Below are positions 53,160 through 62,768 of a DNA stretch of 64,000 nt, one piece after another (within the stretch, counting starts at the first letter, position 1; each line of letters begins with the position of its first letter). The stretch is from Paenibacillus dendritiformis (GTDB lineage Bacteria; Bacillota; Bacilli; Paenibacillales; Paenibacillaceae). The stretch spans positions 5,642,501-5,706,500 of the forward strand of contig NZ_AP025344.1 in the NCBI RefSeq assembly GCF_021654795.1. Reading direction: 5' to 3'. The notes beneath the pieces were generated by a model. The model was not told the DNA's origin. It worked only from the letters and a program-made list of their open reading frames with translations, and ran no database searches. Made by a program: the position numbers and the translations under genes.

Positions 53160-53560
53160 AGCTTCACCGCACTTTCTTCCAAATAATAATCAATTAGGCG
53201 CCCGGATAAGCCTTTCAGACCAGAGCCGTTCCCGCTCAGGCCTAAATCCAGCCCTTCTGTAGGTCTCCCGAACCAAATAACAGGCCAAAATCCGCGTAAA
53301 TTGCCGCTCCCTAAACTTTACACTATATTGACCCGATAATAGGATCAGGCAAACATGTGGAAAGAAGCGGGGTTCCGCCCATAAACGGACTTCTCGCTCC
53401 CGCGAACTTCTATACGTGAAAGAGTACACAACTACATACATCTGCATCGTCAATCGGCTGCCATATACAGCCACAAATAAGAATGTTTGTTCCCTTTCGA
53501 TTATACTCGTTTCACGGTATGGATGCAAATGGGAAATGTTAAATGGGAGAGGATTACAGA
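53160..53560. other. Divergent promoter region between uvrB and motA
   Basis: No gene is convincing. GAATGTTTGTTC at 53481-53492 is one mismatch from a GAAC-N4-GTTC SOS box but lies far (320 bases) from uvrB. I see no clear sigma-D promoter for motA. Confidence 0.35.
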
Positions 53561-54373
53561 ATGGATAAGACGACTGTTATCGGGATTATCGCAGGATTAG
53601 CCGCGCTCATCGGCGGTTTCTTGTGGGAAGGCGGAAATATTGGCGGCTTATGGGAAAAAACAGCGGCGCTTATCGTCATTGGGGGCACCATCGCCGCCGT
53701 CGTCGTCAGCTTCCCGGGCAAGCGGCTCCGCAGCATTCCCCAGGCGCTGAAGATGGCCTTCGCGCACCGCGCGCCGCAGCCGGAAAAGCTCATCGATGAT
53801 ATTGTGGCCCTGAGCACGGTCGCCCGCCGCGAAGGAATGCTGTCCCTGGAAGACACAGTGCAGCGGCACGAGAATGAATATTTGCGCAGCGGCATGATGA
53901 TGGTCATCGATGGCACGGAACCGGAGCTGGTAAAGCAGATGCTTGAACTGGAGATGGACGCGATCGCCGAGAAGCATGAAGGCTATGCCAAAATATTCGA
54001 AGCCGCCGGGGGCTATGCCCCGACGATGGGGATACTCGGTACGGTCATGGGCCTCATTCACGTCCTGGGCAGCTTGTCCGATCCTTCGATGCTCGGACCT
54101 TCCATTGCCGTCGCCTTCACGGCGACCCTGTACGGCGTAGCGACCGCCAACGTCATCTATCTGCCTATCGCGAGCAAGATTAAAGAGCGGAGCGCGGACG
54201 AAATCCGCATCATGGAGATGATGGAGTACGGCATTCTCGCCGTTCAGGCCGGAGAGAATCCGCAGATTGTGCGCAAAAAGCTGAGCTCCTTCCTGCTTGC
54301 CGAGGATGCGTTCGAGTCGCTCAAGGCGGATCCGTTGATGAAGCGGGGGATGATCCATGAGACGCAGAAGTAG
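53561..54373 (+). CDS. motA: Flagellar motor stator protein MotA
   Basis: A 270-residue stator subunit with four membrane helices. ATG 53561 follows GGGAGAGG; the start six codons earlier is less likely. Helices lie at about 5-23, 35-52, 145-165 and 178-200. ARREGMLSLEDTVQRHENEY is the cytoplasmic motif that contacts FliG, and GGYAPTMGILGTVMGLIHVL holds the conserved proline of helix 3. It overlaps motB by 17 bases. The sequence alone does not separate proton-driven MotA from sodium-driven MotP. Confidence 0.93.
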   Translation: MDKTTVIGIIAGLAALIGGFLWEGGNIGGLWEKTAALIVIGGTIAAVVVSFPGKRLRSIPQALKMAFAHRAPQPEKLIDDIVALSTVARREGMLSLEDTVQRHENEYLRSGMMMVIDGTEPELVKQMLELEMDAIAEKHEGYAKIFEAAGGYAPTMGILGTVMGLIHVLGSLSDPSMLGPSIAVAFTATLYGVATANVIYLPIASKIKERSADEIRIMEMMEYGILAVQAGENPQIVRKKLSSFLLAEDAFESLKADPLMKRGMIHETQK

Positions 54374-55172
54374 ACAACGCGGCCAGGCAACGGCCAATCA
54401 CGAACGTTGGCTTATCACCTACGCGGACTTGATTACGCTGCTGCTCATTTTCTTCGTAATTATGTACGCCATGAGCCAGGTCGACGCCGTCAAATACCAG
54501 TCGCTGTCCGAGACGCTCCAGCAATCGTTCAAGAGCGGCAACACTCCGATGGACCAAGGCGCGGGCATCCTGGACGGAGCCTATACGAAGCCCGGCAAGA
54601 CAGGGGCGCTGAAGACCGCCGAGGACGGAGGCTCCGGAGAAGTCAAGGAAGAGAAGCCGGTCGCCATCGGCGTATTGACCGACAAGGACTTGGCGTTCCG
54701 CAAGCAGGAGGAACAGCTCCAGAACTTCATGGGAGTCATTCAGCAATACATCAACGACAACGATCTGGGCGGCCAGATTGAAGTGACGGATATCCCCAAG
54801 GGGATCTCGATTCGGCTCAGCGACCGGCTGTTGTTCGATTTGAGCCGCGCGGAACTGAAGGACAAGGCTTTGCCGACCCTGGACAAGCTGGCTACCCTGC
54901 TGCCGCAGCTTGACACGATGGTCAGCATCGAAGGACATACGGATAATCTGCCGTTCGCCTCCGGCGGACGCTACAAGGACAATTGGGAGCTGTCCGCAGC
55001 CCGGGCCCTGTCCGTTCTCCGTTTCTTCGTCGACGACAAGAAGCTGGATGCCGACCAGTTCCAGATCGCGGGCTATGGCGAGACGCGGCCGGTTGTGGAT
55101 AATGATACGGAAGAGCACCGCCAACAAAACCGGCGGGTGGAGATTATCGTCCTGCGGAACATGGTGCAGTAG
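54357..55172 (+). CDS. motB: Flagellar motor stator protein MotB
   Basis: A 271-residue protein with a basic N-terminus (MRRRSRQRGQATANHERWLI), one helix carrying the ion-binding aspartate in TYADLITLLLIFFVIMYAMS, a plug/linker region, and a C-terminal OmpA-like peptidoglycan-binding domain (SIEGHTDNLPF, NWELSAARALSVLRFFVD, IAGYGETRPV, NRRVEIIVLR). Its start lies inside the motA 3' end, so translation is coupled. Confidence 0.95.
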   Translation: MRRRSRQRGQATANHERWLITYADLITLLLIFFVIMYAMSQVDAVKYQSLSETLQQSFKSGNTPMDQGAGILDGAYTKPGKTGALKTAEDGGSGEVKEEKPVAIGVLTDKDLAFRKQEEQLQNFMGVIQQYINDNDLGGQIEVTDIPKGISIRLSDRLLFDLSRAELKDKALPTLDKLATLLPQLDTMVSIEGHTDNLPFASGGRYKDNWELSAARALSVLRFFVDDKKLDADQFQIAGYGETRPVVDNDTEEHRQQNRRVEIIVLRNMVQ

Positions 55173-55205
55173 ACTATCCCCATTACCCACCGTTTATACA
55201 CATCC

Positions 55206-55232
55206 TGGAGGGGAGTTATCCCCTCCTTTTTT
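55206..55232 (+). terminator. Rho-independent terminator after motB
   Basis: GGAGGGGA / TCCCCTCC with loop GTTA, then TTTTTTC. It lies 34 bases after the motB stop. Confidence 0.88.
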
Positions 55233-55246
55233 CATTTACGAACAAG

Positions 55247-55308
55247 TTATCCACAGAAAAAGACCGTCAATGGCCATGCTTATCCCGAATACCCACAGAA
55301 TATCCACA
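55247..55308. promoter_or_regulatory. Cluster of DnaA-box-like 9-mers
   Basis: Between the convergent motB and minJ genes there is an exact DnaA box TTATCCACA (55247-55255), then TTATCCCGA (55280-55288), ATACCCACA (55289-55297) and ATATCCACA (55300-55308), all in the same orientation. The last differs at one position, the middle two at two. Confidence 0.45.
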
Positions 55309-55354
55309 ATCTCGTCCCCCCTCTGTGTACAACGATGAACTTCCATTTTTAACA

Positions 55355-55393
55355 ACAAAAAAGCTCCCGCCTGACCCACACAGGAGGGAGCTT
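55355..55393 (-). terminator. Rho-independent terminator after minJ
   Basis: The minus strand shows AGCTCCCTCCTG / CAGGCGGGAGCT (one bulge) followed by TTTTTTGTTG. It lies 20 bases past the minJ stop. Confidence 0.88.
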
Positions 55394-55412
55394 ATCGCTT
55401 TTTGCCTATCCA

Positions 55413-56759
55413 TTATGTAGCGGATGTATCGGCCGGCTTCGCCTCCGAAGCGTCCGCCGTGCCCAAGCCCGGCTGCTCCGGTTCCGGACGGCCCAGCATC
55501 GTCTTCAGCTTCGTCCAAGGCATCCTCAGCAGCGCGAACAGCGACGGCTGCCGCGTCACGGCGACGAAGGCGACGCGATCGTCCGGCGCGAGCAGGACGC
55601 CGAGCTGGTGATGCTCGCCGGCATAGAGCGCGCGCTGCAGGAAGCGCACCTCGCCGTCCCGGTTATACACCTCCAGCTTGCAGAACGCCGCATTGGCGCG
55701 CAGCGCCTGATGCAGCTGCTCCTTCGTGCGCACCGGGACGCCGTTCGCCTTGGCGATGACCTCGCCAATCCGAATGCCCAGCGCTTCCGCCGGACTGCCC
55801 GGCAGCACCGCCAGCACACGCAGCCCAAGCGGATCATGCGTGAAGACGGGGCTGCGCTCGTTCTCCTCGCGGCGGCTGAACCAGATGAGCGCTTCATGCA
55901 GTCCAAGCGCCGCGATCGCCGCCAGCGGGACCAGCGGCGGCCACCAGGAAGCCGCCAGCCCGAGCGCAAGCAGAATCGCCGCATAGGCGAACAGGCGCGA
56001 GGCGCTTACCGCGGCCTTCTCCTGCGGCAGACGGGTGAACGTCAGCTCGGAGAAGCCGATGACGACCGGGAACGCGATCAAGGTCCAGCCTTGCTCCCAA
56101 CCCGTGCCGAGGAGCGGTGTCCATGGAAGCGGCGTTCCCGTCGTCACGGCCGGGAAGAGCAGCAGCAGCGGGAGCGGCCACAGGCTCTGCATCTGATAGG
56201 CGCCGACAATCCGGCCCCGCTTGCTCTCCATGAACAACGGGCCGGCCATGCGTGCGGCCTGCTTGCGGATAAGCCAGGCTTCCGCCGCGTGCAGCAGCGC
56301 CACCAGGATGAGCAGCCCCGCTGCATCCATCTCCCGGATGGCGGCCACATACGGCGCCAGGAAGCCTTCCGGCGCCCAGGCCGGCGCGAAGGCGTTCAGC
56401 GCGAACTGCGCCAGGGCGAGCACGCCCGCCGAGTACGCAAGACATAGAAAGCGGACGCGGAATAACAAGAGCAGCAGCGCGACCGCCCAGAGCGCGATAA
56501 TCGCTTCCGCCGTCAAGGAGACGCCCAGGCCGATCGCCGCGGCCGAGACGGCGAGCCCCGCCAGCAGCCCGCCCAGCCAGGCATGCCACGTATGCTCGAT
56601 CCAACTGTGCATCTTGACCGCGAACAGCCTTCGCTCAAGCAGCATCTGCCTCCGGTAGAGGAGTGCAATCAATATAATGGATATCCAATAAAATGGCGAC
56701 AGCAGCCACTGAAGCAGCGCTTCCGCCAAATGAACGCCAATTTCCGTCAGGAGGTCCAC
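55413..56759 (-). CDS. minJ: PDZ-domain membrane protein MinJ-like
   Basis: A 448-residue protein with about eight membrane helices in residues 1-320 and a C-terminal cytoplasmic PDZ domain (LGLRVLAVLPGSPAEALGIR, GEVIAKANGVPVRTKEQL). GTG 56759 is chosen because AAAGGGG is upstream. In bacilli MinJ bridges DivIVA and MinD to place the division septum. The call rests on topology, PDZ position and conserved order ftsE-ftsX-...-ctpB-minJ. The sequence itself is only generically PDZ-like. Confidence 0.75.
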   Translation of the reverse strand: MDLLTEIGVHLAEALLQWLLSPFYWISIILIALLYRRQMLLERRLFAVKMHSWIEHTWHAWLGGLLAGLAVSAAAIGLGVSLTAEAIIALWAVALLLLLFRVRFLCLAYSAGVLALAQFALNAFAPAWAPEGFLAPYVAAIREMDAAGLLILVALLHAAEAWLIRKQAARMAGPLFMESKRGRIVGAYQMQSLWPLPLLLLFPAVTTGTPLPWTPLLGTGWEQGWTLIAFPVVIGFSELTFTRLPQEKAAVSASRLFAYAAILLALGLAASWWPPLVPLAAIAALGLHEALIWFSRREENERSPVFTHDPLGLRVLAVLPGSPAEALGIRIGEVIAKANGVPVRTKEQLHQALRANAAFCKLEVYNRDGEVRFLQRALYAGEHHQLGVLLAPDDRVAFVAVTRQPSLFALLRMPWTKLKTMLGRPEPEQPGLGTADASEAKPADTSAT

Positions 56760-56902
56760 TTCATTCGCCCCTTTCGAATATGCGGCTTGCCATATCACCG
56801 GCAGATATGCCGCTGCTCCTCTTGGGTAGCGAGGACGGCGCTGCCGCGGGGAATCTAAGCCGCGCTTACATGCAAGCCCATACTCTTCGTATAGCTGAAA
56901 AA

Positions 56903-56942
56903 AGGAAGGCCGGCAAGTTCAAGCTTGCGACCTTCCTTCTTT
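56903..56942 (-). terminator. Rho-independent terminator after ctpB
   Basis: The minus strand has AAGGAAGGTCGCAAG ... CTTGCCGGCCTTCCTT with a small loop, then TTTTC. It begins just past the ctpB stop and separates it from minJ. Confidence 0.85.
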
Positions 56943-56954
56943 ATTCGACGGCGC

Positions 56955-58394
56955 TTAGCGAATTTCCTGCTTCACCGTTTCTACCGCTTTTTTCAATTGG
57001 GCATCATTCTTCGGATCGCGCATCGCCTTCAAAATGTCGGCTTCCAGCTTCTCCGCCGTCTTCGCGTCGACCTGGCCGGTCGCGTTCAATCCGGCAGCGC
57101 GCTGGAACGACTTCAGCGCGGCTTCGGTCTCCTTGGAGAAATAGCCGTCCGTACGGCCCGGCTTATAACCGAGACCATCGAGAATAAGCTGCATATTTTT
57201 CACGTCCGCATCGTTCATATCGAACTTGAGCGTTTTGTCCCGCGGAAGCGGCGCGACGCTGTAATATTCCGGCTGATGAACGACAACGTCCGGTTCGATG
57301 CCTTTTTCATGAATCCAATTGCCGTCCGGGGTGAGCCATTTCGCGATCGTAATCTTGATCAGGCCGCCGTCGCCGGAATCATAACTCGTCTGGACCGTTC
57401 CTTTGCCGAAGGTATGCTCGCCGACCAGCTTCGCTCCGGCTGATTCCTTCAACGCGCTCGCCATAATCTCGGATGCGCTCGCGCTGCCCTTGTTGGTCAG
57501 CACCGCGATCGGATAAGGCTTCACGGCTGTGGACGTGCCCTGGGAGTTGTACTTGTCGCGCTCTTTGTTGCGGTTCTCCACCTGCACAATCGTCTTGCCC
57601 TTCGGAACGAACTGCTCCGTCATCTTCTGCACGATATCGAGCACACCGCCCGGGTTGCTGCGCACGTCGATGACAAGTCCCTTCATGCCCTGCTTCTCCA
57701 GCTTCTCCAGTTCTTCCTTGAAGCGGTCGAACGTGTTCATCGAGAACTGGCGCACCTCGATATAGCCGATCTTGTCATCCAGCATCTTCGGATAGACAGT
57801 CTCGAAGTCCACCTCATCGCGAACGACCGTGAGCTCAATCGGCTGGGATTGCCCCGCGCGCTTGATCATGATTTTCGCCTTGGTGCCTTTCGGGCCGCGA
57901 ATCTTTTCCACGGCTTCATTCAGCGTCTTGCCTGCCAGGCTCTCCCCGTTGACAGAGAGAAGCACATCCTTCGGCTTCACGCCCGCCTTCTCGGCAGGCG
58001 AGCCCTTGATCGGGGATACGACCGTGACCTCGCCGTTCTCCATCGTCACTTCCGCGCCGATGCCCGTAAAGGCGCCTTCGATGCTGTGATTGAATTGCTC
58101 GGCTTCCTCCGCCTCCATATAAGAGGAGTACGGATCCTGCAGTGCCGAGATCATGCCATGCACAGCCCCGTTCACGATCTTCTGGCGCTCTACCGGGGTT
58201 ACATACTTATTTTCAATGATGCCGAGTGCGGAATTGATCTTCTGCATCTCCTGCGGGGACAGGCCTTTGCCTGTGGCCGCTGCTTGTCCTCCGCTGGCCA
58301 GACTGGGCAAATCCACCGCAGCCAGCGTCACCACGCTGCTTGCCAGCACTGCCGCCCCTACAAGCAAGGCGACCGTCCGTCCTTTGAACGACAT
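56955..58394 (-). CDS. ctpB: Carboxyl-terminal processing protease, S41 family
   Basis: A 479-residue exported serine protease. An N-terminal helix (VALLVGAAVLASSVVTLAAV) anchors it, a PDZ domain follows (VTVVSPIKGSPAEKAGVKPK, DVLLSVNGESL), and the catalytic part shows GGVLDIV, Ser in NKGSASASEIMA and Lys in HTFGKGTVQ. The C-terminus carries a peptidoglycan-binding domain (LILDGLGYKPGRTDGYFSKE). CtpB in Bacillus cleaves SpoIVFA in sporulation signalling. It is followed by minJ after a terminator. Confidence 0.93.
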   Translation of the reverse strand: MSFKGRTVALLVGAAVLASSVVTLAAVDLPSLASGGQAAATGKGLSPQEMQKINSALGIIENKYVTPVERQKIVNGAVHGMISALQDPYSSYMEAEEAEQFNHSIEGAFTGIGAEVTMENGEVTVVSPIKGSPAEKAGVKPKDVLLSVNGESLAGKTLNEAVEKIRGPKGTKAKIMIKRAGQSQPIELTVVRDEVDFETVYPKMLDDKIGYIEVRQFSMNTFDRFKEELEKLEKQGMKGLVIDVRSNPGGVLDIVQKMTEQFVPKGKTIVQVENRNKERDKYNSQGTSTAVKPYPIAVLTNKGSASASEIMASALKESAGAKLVGEHTFGKGTVQTSYDSGDGGLIKITIAKWLTPDGNWIHEKGIEPDVVVHQPEYYSVAPLPRDKTLKFDMNDADVKNMQLILDGLGYKPGRTDGYFSKETEAALKSFQRAAGLNATGQVDAKTAEKLEADILKAMRDPKNDAQLKKAVETVKQEIR

Positions 58395-58466
58395 TGAATC
58401 ACCGCCTTTGTCTTGTCCATATGCGCATGCTCAGGTCTTTACTAGTATATGCCATTGCAGTGCATT

Positions 58467-59708
58467 TTATTTGAGATATTCTTTCGGATCCACCTGTTCG
58501 CCGTTCACCCGCACTTCGAAATGAAGATGGTTGCCCGTCGCGCGGCCGGTCTGGCCGACTTCCGCGATCTTGTCGCCTCGCTTGACGGTATCGCCCTTCT
58601 GCACCTTGATGCCGCCCGGACGAATATGGCCATACAGCGTCCAGAGTCCGTTGCCGTGATCAATTATAACACAATTGCCGTAGCCCCCATACCACTCGGC
58701 TACGATAACCGCGCCGTCCTCGGCCGCATAGATCGGCGTCCCGCCCGGGGTCGCCATATCGATGCCGCTATGGAACGCGCTGCGGGCGCCGGTAATCGGA
58801 TCCGTGCGGGAACCGAACGGCGAAGAAATGTAGTAATCGTCTTGCAGCGGCACACCAAGCTTGCCGCCCGAATACGTATAGACCTTCCGCGACGTTTGGC
58901 CCGTCTTGCGCTGCTGACGCTGCGCATTCAGCTCATTTTTCTTCCGGATCAGATCGGCCCGCTGCTTGGCGAATTCCATCAGAAGACGCTCCTGCTCTTC
59001 GCTCACGCCGTGATTGTCTTCCGCCTGCTTCTCATAGCTTGCGATCATGACCTTTTTCTCTTTTTCCTTCAGCTGCAAGTTCTTCTTCGCTTCATCCAGC
59101 TTCGCGTAGAGCAGCTTGACTCGCTTCAGCTCCGTCTCGATCTCCTTCTTCTTGACGACGGCTAATTCCTTGTCCCGCTTATGCTCGGTCAATATTTCCT
59201 TGTCCCGCGAAGCAATCGTCTGCATCGAGTCGAGCCGATCGACGAAGTCGGAGAAGCTTGTGGCGCTGAACAACACATCGATATAGGAGACGGCGCCGTT
59301 CGTATACATCAGCTGCACGCGCGAATCGAGCAGCTTCTCCCGTTCGGCGATCCGGTGCTTGACATCCTCCAGCTCCTGGGCCGCCTCCTCCAGATTCGCC
59401 TCCGTCTTGTCGATTTCAAGCGTGACGTCAAGCATCTCCTTCGTCTTCTTCTCGATCTCGCCGACGACGTAATTCAGATCCTTGGTCGTCTTCTTAATCA
59501 GCTTCTCGGCCTGCGCTTTCTGCGCATCGGCCTCCTGCTGCTTCTTCTCCGCTTCCTGCATCTGCCGCTGCAGATCCTGAAGCTGCTTGTTCACTTTATC
59601 CAGCTCCGACGCTTCCCCAACCGTCGGCGGCACGAGTGTCAGTAGAAGAGCGCCCGCTGCGATCAGGGCTATCCATTTCTTCTTCCGTCCTTGCTTCATC
59701 AACAACAC
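58467..59708 (-). CDS. Coiled-coil M23 metallopeptidase, EnvC-like murein hydrolase activator
   Basis: A 413-residue secreted protein. A signal peptide (KKWIALIAAGALLLTLVPP) leads into long coiled coils (about 35-110 and 160-265), then a LytM/M23 domain with zinc ligands in AFHSGIDMA and HLHFEVRVNGE. The start is GTG or a nearby TTG/ATG behind AGGAGG, so the N-terminus is uncertain by four codons. It lies directly downstream of ftsE-ftsX, and FtsEX controls such coiled-coil hydrolases at the septum. Because all M23 ligands appear intact it may cut peptidoglycan itself. Confidence 0.9.
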   Translation of the reverse strand: MLLMKQGRKKKWIALIAAGALLLTLVPPTVGEASELDKVNKQLQDLQRQMQEAEKKQQEADAQKAQAEKLIKKTTKDLNYVVGEIEKKTKEMLDVTLEIDKTEANLEEAAQELEDVKHRIAEREKLLDSRVQLMYTNGAVSYIDVLFSATSFSDFVDRLDSMQTIASRDKEILTEHKRDKELAVVKKKEIETELKRVKLLYAKLDEAKKNLQLKEKEKKVMIASYEKQAEDNHGVSEEQERLLMEFAKQRADLIRKKNELNAQRQQRKTGQTSRKVYTYSGGKLGVPLQDDYYISSPFGSRTDPITGARSAFHSGIDMATPGGTPIYAAEDGAVIVAEWYGGYGNCVIIDHGNGLWTLYGHIRPGGIKVQKGDTVKRGDKIAEVGQTGRATGNHLHFEVRVNGEQVDPKEYLK

Positions 59709-59770
59709 GGTTCCTCCTTACCTGTCATCTGGTTCATCTGCGCCGAGTATCTTATTTTTGAGAAAAATGA

Positions 59771-60682
59771 TTATACCTTCAAGAACTTCCGTATCGAAAT
59801 CGTGCTTCCCCATACGCCGATGACGATGCCCAGGCCAAGCAGCGTCCCGCCCACAAGGAGCCAAATATCCGCCAGGGGAACCAACTTGATAATCATCAGA
59901 CCGAACTCAAAATGCGTGGTCAACTGCTGATATCCATAGAAGAGCAACGCGATGGTCACCACCGAACCAATGATGCCGAGGAGCGCCCCTTCCACGAAGA
60001 ACGGCCCTCGTATAAAAGAGTTCGTCGCGCCGACCAGCTTCATAATGCCGATCTCGCGCTGGCGCGCCATAATCGTTACCTTAATCGTGTTGGAAATAAG
60101 GAACATGGCCGTCACGGCCAGCCCGGCAACGACAAGCAGCCCGAAGTTGCGGATGGTCGAGGTGACTTTGAACAACGTCTCGACGGTGCCTTTGCCGTAC
60201 TGCACCTTCCAGATCGGCTTGGCGCTGTTGGTCTCGTTCAGCATTGTGATTTTTTTGGCTACCATCGGCACATCTTCCGGCTCGTACACATCAACCGTAA
60301 AGGAATCCGGCAGCGGGTTGGTCTCGTCGTTATAACCGGCGAGGAGTTCCTTGCCTTCTTCGCCCATCTGCTGCTCCAGCAGCTTCATTCCTTCCTTCTT
60401 CGAGATGAAGACGACCTTGCTGACCTCGGACATATTGCCGATATCCGTCTCCAGCAGCTTCGTCTGCTCCGGCGTCACATCCAATTGAAGGAAGACCCGA
60501 ATCTGCACTTGATTGTCAATATTGTTCGTAATGGCATTGACGTTGATGGACAATACCATAAATACACCGAGAATGAACAGAGAGATCACGATCGAACTTA
60601 CGGAGGCGAATGACATCCATCCGTTGCGGAACAAGCTCTTGCTGCCTTCTCTCAGATGGCGGGCCAACGTATTAAAAGTCAT
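59771..60682 (-). CDS. ftsX: Cell-division ABC permease FtsX
   Basis: A 303-residue four-helix permease. ATG 60682 (MTFNTLARHLREGSKSLFRN) overlaps the ftsE 3' end by 11 bases. Helix 1 is followed by an extracellular domain (VQIRVFLQLDVTPEQTKLLE), and the C-terminal half contains REIGIMKLVGATNSFIRGPFFVEG, the typical FtsX cytoplasmic motif. It works with FtsE to trigger a murein hydrolase outside, likely the adjacent M23 protein. Confidence 0.95.
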   Translation of the reverse strand: MTFNTLARHLREGSKSLFRNGWMSFASVSSIVISLFILGVFMVLSINVNAITNNIDNQVQIRVFLQLDVTPEQTKLLETDIGNMSEVSKVVFISKKEGMKLLEQQMGEEGKELLAGYNDETNPLPDSFTVDVYEPEDVPMVAKKITMLNETNSAKPIWKVQYGKGTVETLFKVTSTIRNFGLLVVAGLAVTAMFLISNTIKVTIMARQREIGIMKLVGATNSFIRGPFFVEGALLGIIGSVVTIALLFYGYQQLTTHFEFGLMIIKLVPLADIWLLVGGTLLGLGIVIGVWGSTISIRKFLKV

Positions 60683-61358
60683 ATCCGTATTCCCCCCGAA
60701 CCTCATCCCGCACGATATGTCCGTGCTCGATCGCGATAACCCGCTGACGCATGGCGTTGACAATGTCCTTGTTGTGCGTCGCCATCACAATCGTCGTCCC
60801 GCGGTAATTAATTTCCTCCAGCAGCTTCATAATGCCCCAGGAATTCTCGGGGTCGAGGTTGCCGGTCGGCTCGTCCGCGACGATAACCGACGGATTGTTC
60901 ACGATCGCCCGGGCAATCGCGACCCGTTGCTGCTCCCCGCCCGACAATTGGGCAGGCAGGCTTGCCGCCTTATGCTTCAAGCCCACCAGTTCGAGCACCT
61001 CCGGCACCCGGCGCTTAATGACCTTCGGCGGCGCTTCAATGACCTCCATTGCAAAGGCTACATTTTCATAAGCAGTCAGCTTGGGCAGCAGCCGGAAATC
61101 CTGGAATACGACGCCGATATTGCGCCGCACGAACGGAATTTTGCGCTGCTTCAGCTTCCCGATATTGAATCCGCTGACGACAATCTGCCCTTTCGTCGGG
61201 ATTTCCTCTCTGTATATCAGCTTCATAAAGGTTGATTTCCCCGCTCCGGATGGACCAACCACATAGACGAACTCATCCTTGTCAATCCGGACAGAGACAC
61301 CGCGCAACGCATGCGATCCATCCGGGTACGTCTTCCACACATCCTGCATTTCTATCAA
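60672..61358 (-). CDS. ftsE: Cell-division ATP-binding protein FtsE
   Basis: A 228-residue ABC ATPase. Walker A GPSGAGKSTFMKLIYREE, Q-loop VFQDFRLLPKLTAYENVAFA, signature LSGGEQQRVAIARA, Walker B VIVADEPTGNLDP and H-loop MATHNKDIV are all intact. First gene of ftsE-ftsX and the M23/ctpB group. The 269-base region upstream (61359-61627) holds the divergent promoters but no clear boxes. Confidence 0.97.
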   Translation of the reverse strand: MIEMQDVWKTYPDGSHALRGVSVRIDKDEFVYVVGPSGAGKSTFMKLIYREEIPTKGQIVVSGFNIGKLKQRKIPFVRRNIGVVFQDFRLLPKLTAYENVAFAMEVIEAPPKVIKRRVPEVLELVGLKHKAASLPAQLSGGEQQRVAIARAIVNNPSVIVADEPTGNLDPENSWGIMKLLEEINYRGTTIVMATHNKDIVNAMRQRVIAIEHGHIVRDEVRGEYGYDF

Positions 61359-61627
61359 ATGATCACACCCTACGTTATAAAAGATTAGCCTCTACATATT
61401 CGACACCCGCACGCCAATTCCTCTAAGATCAAGCGAAATTCAACATCTTTTCCGGTCTTCAGGACGTTCGACCCTGCTCATCATGCGGAAAATGTCGACC
61501 TGAACCATAGATCGGCCCGGCAAGGGGAAAGGCCATTTTCCCTTGCCAAATCCGTTATGTTACAATCTCCATACTTGGATGAACGGGATCAACGAACCCG
61601 CAAGCTGCGCCAACGAGAAAGGACGGG

Positions 61628-62662
61628 TTGATTCGAATGAAACCAAAGAAAACGGCTCGCCGGATTATTCAATGGATCGTTCTTATGGCGATTCTTCCTA
61701 TCTTTGTTATTCCTGGATTGCTCATATATATCATCGGTCAGTTCACCCCTTCTCTGAATGCCCTGATCATTAAGCGGCTCTTCGAATGGAAGCCCTTCGC
61801 GTCCCCCGCCAACATCGAGACGATCAAGAAGCAGGTCCATGTCGTAAAAGACGTTGTATATGATAAGCACGGAAGGGAGAACAGCCTCCTCGATATTTAC
61901 TGTCCGAAGCATACCGGCAAGGATCTCCCCGTCATTATGTGGATACATGGAGGGGGATTCGTGTCAGGCAATAAAGAACAAACGCAAGAATATGGCATGG
62001 CGCTGGCCAATGAGGGGTATATCGTAGCCAATATCAACTACGCCCTTGCACCGGGGGAGAAGTATCCCCAGCCTGTCATTCAGGCCAACAAAGCGCTGGA
62101 ATATTTGCAGGCCTACATCTCGGAGTACGGCGGCGATATGAACCGATTATTCATTGGCGGGGATTCGGCGGGCGCTCACATCGCCAGCCAGACCGCGGCT
62201 GTCATCACCAATGAAAATCTGGCGGATTCGATGGGGATACAGCCTTCCGTCGACAAAAAACAGCTCAAGGGCGCCTTATTATACTGCGGTCTTTACAATA
62301 TGGATAGAATGACCCGGCCCCAGTCCTCTTTTATTCTGCAGTTTGGAGTAAAGTCGGTATTTTGGTCCTATACGGGTGTCAAAAATTTCGGCACGTTCTC
62401 CCGGCTGGACGAAATGTCCACGGTGAACCACATTACGCCGGATTACCCGCCAGTCTTTCTGACCGTCGGCGATGCCGATCCGCTGGCCCCGCATTCCGCG
62501 GATCTGATTGACGTTCTCCTTGGGAACGGAGTCGAAGCCGACACGGTATTATTTGACGGCACGAATCCCGAGTTGGGTCATGAGTACCAATTCGATTTCA
62601 CTTCTCCCCATGCCGAAAAAACATTAGGGAGAACACTTGAATTTTTGAGAAGGCGCAGCTGA
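61628..62662 (+). CDS. Alpha/beta hydrolase, HSL-type esterase with N-terminal membrane anchor
   Basis: A 344-residue protein. The N-terminus has one hydrophobic segment (IIQWIVLMAILPIFVIPGLLI) that probably anchors it. The hydrolase domain shows the oxyanion motif WIHGGGFVSG, nucleophile elbow GGDSAGAHIA, Asp in GDADPLAPHS and His in ELGHEYQFD, matching hormone-sensitive-lipase-type esterases. The start is TTG 61628 or ATG 61637, both near AAAGGA. The natural ester is unknown. It is a separate plus-strand gene. Confidence 0.85.
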   Translation: MIRMKPKKTARRIIQWIVLMAILPIFVIPGLLIYIIGQFTPSLNALIIKRLFEWKPFASPANIETIKKQVHVVKDVVYDKHGRENSLLDIYCPKHTGKDLPVIMWIHGGGFVSGNKEQTQEYGMALANEGYIVANINYALAPGEKYPQPVIQANKALEYLQAYISEYGGDMNRLFIGGDSAGAHIASQTAAVITNENLADSMGIQPSVDKKQLKGALLYCGLYNMDRMTRPQSSFILQFGVKSVFWSYTGVKNFGTFSRLDEMSTVNHITPDYPPVFLTVGDADPLAPHSADLIDVLLGNGVEADTVLFDGTNPELGHEYQFDFTSPHAEKTLGRTLEFLRRRS

Positions 62663-62768
62663 TGACAAGACAAGCGTTCCCCCTGCTTTCCAAGTAAAGT
62701 TTGCCTCTTCGCGCGCATATAGTGAGAGAGACTGATCTTTTACTTTCTTCACGCAGGAGGCAATCGGT

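Noticed and set aside
53481..53492. LexA/SOS box for uvrB
   Set aside because: GAATGTTTGTTC has one mismatch and lies 320 bases from uvrB, closer to motA, so it cannot be assigned.
53190..53528. 112-codon minus-strand frame upstream of uvrB
   Set aside because: No ribosome site, no recognisable family and Arg/Phe-rich random composition; it occupies a divergent promoter region.
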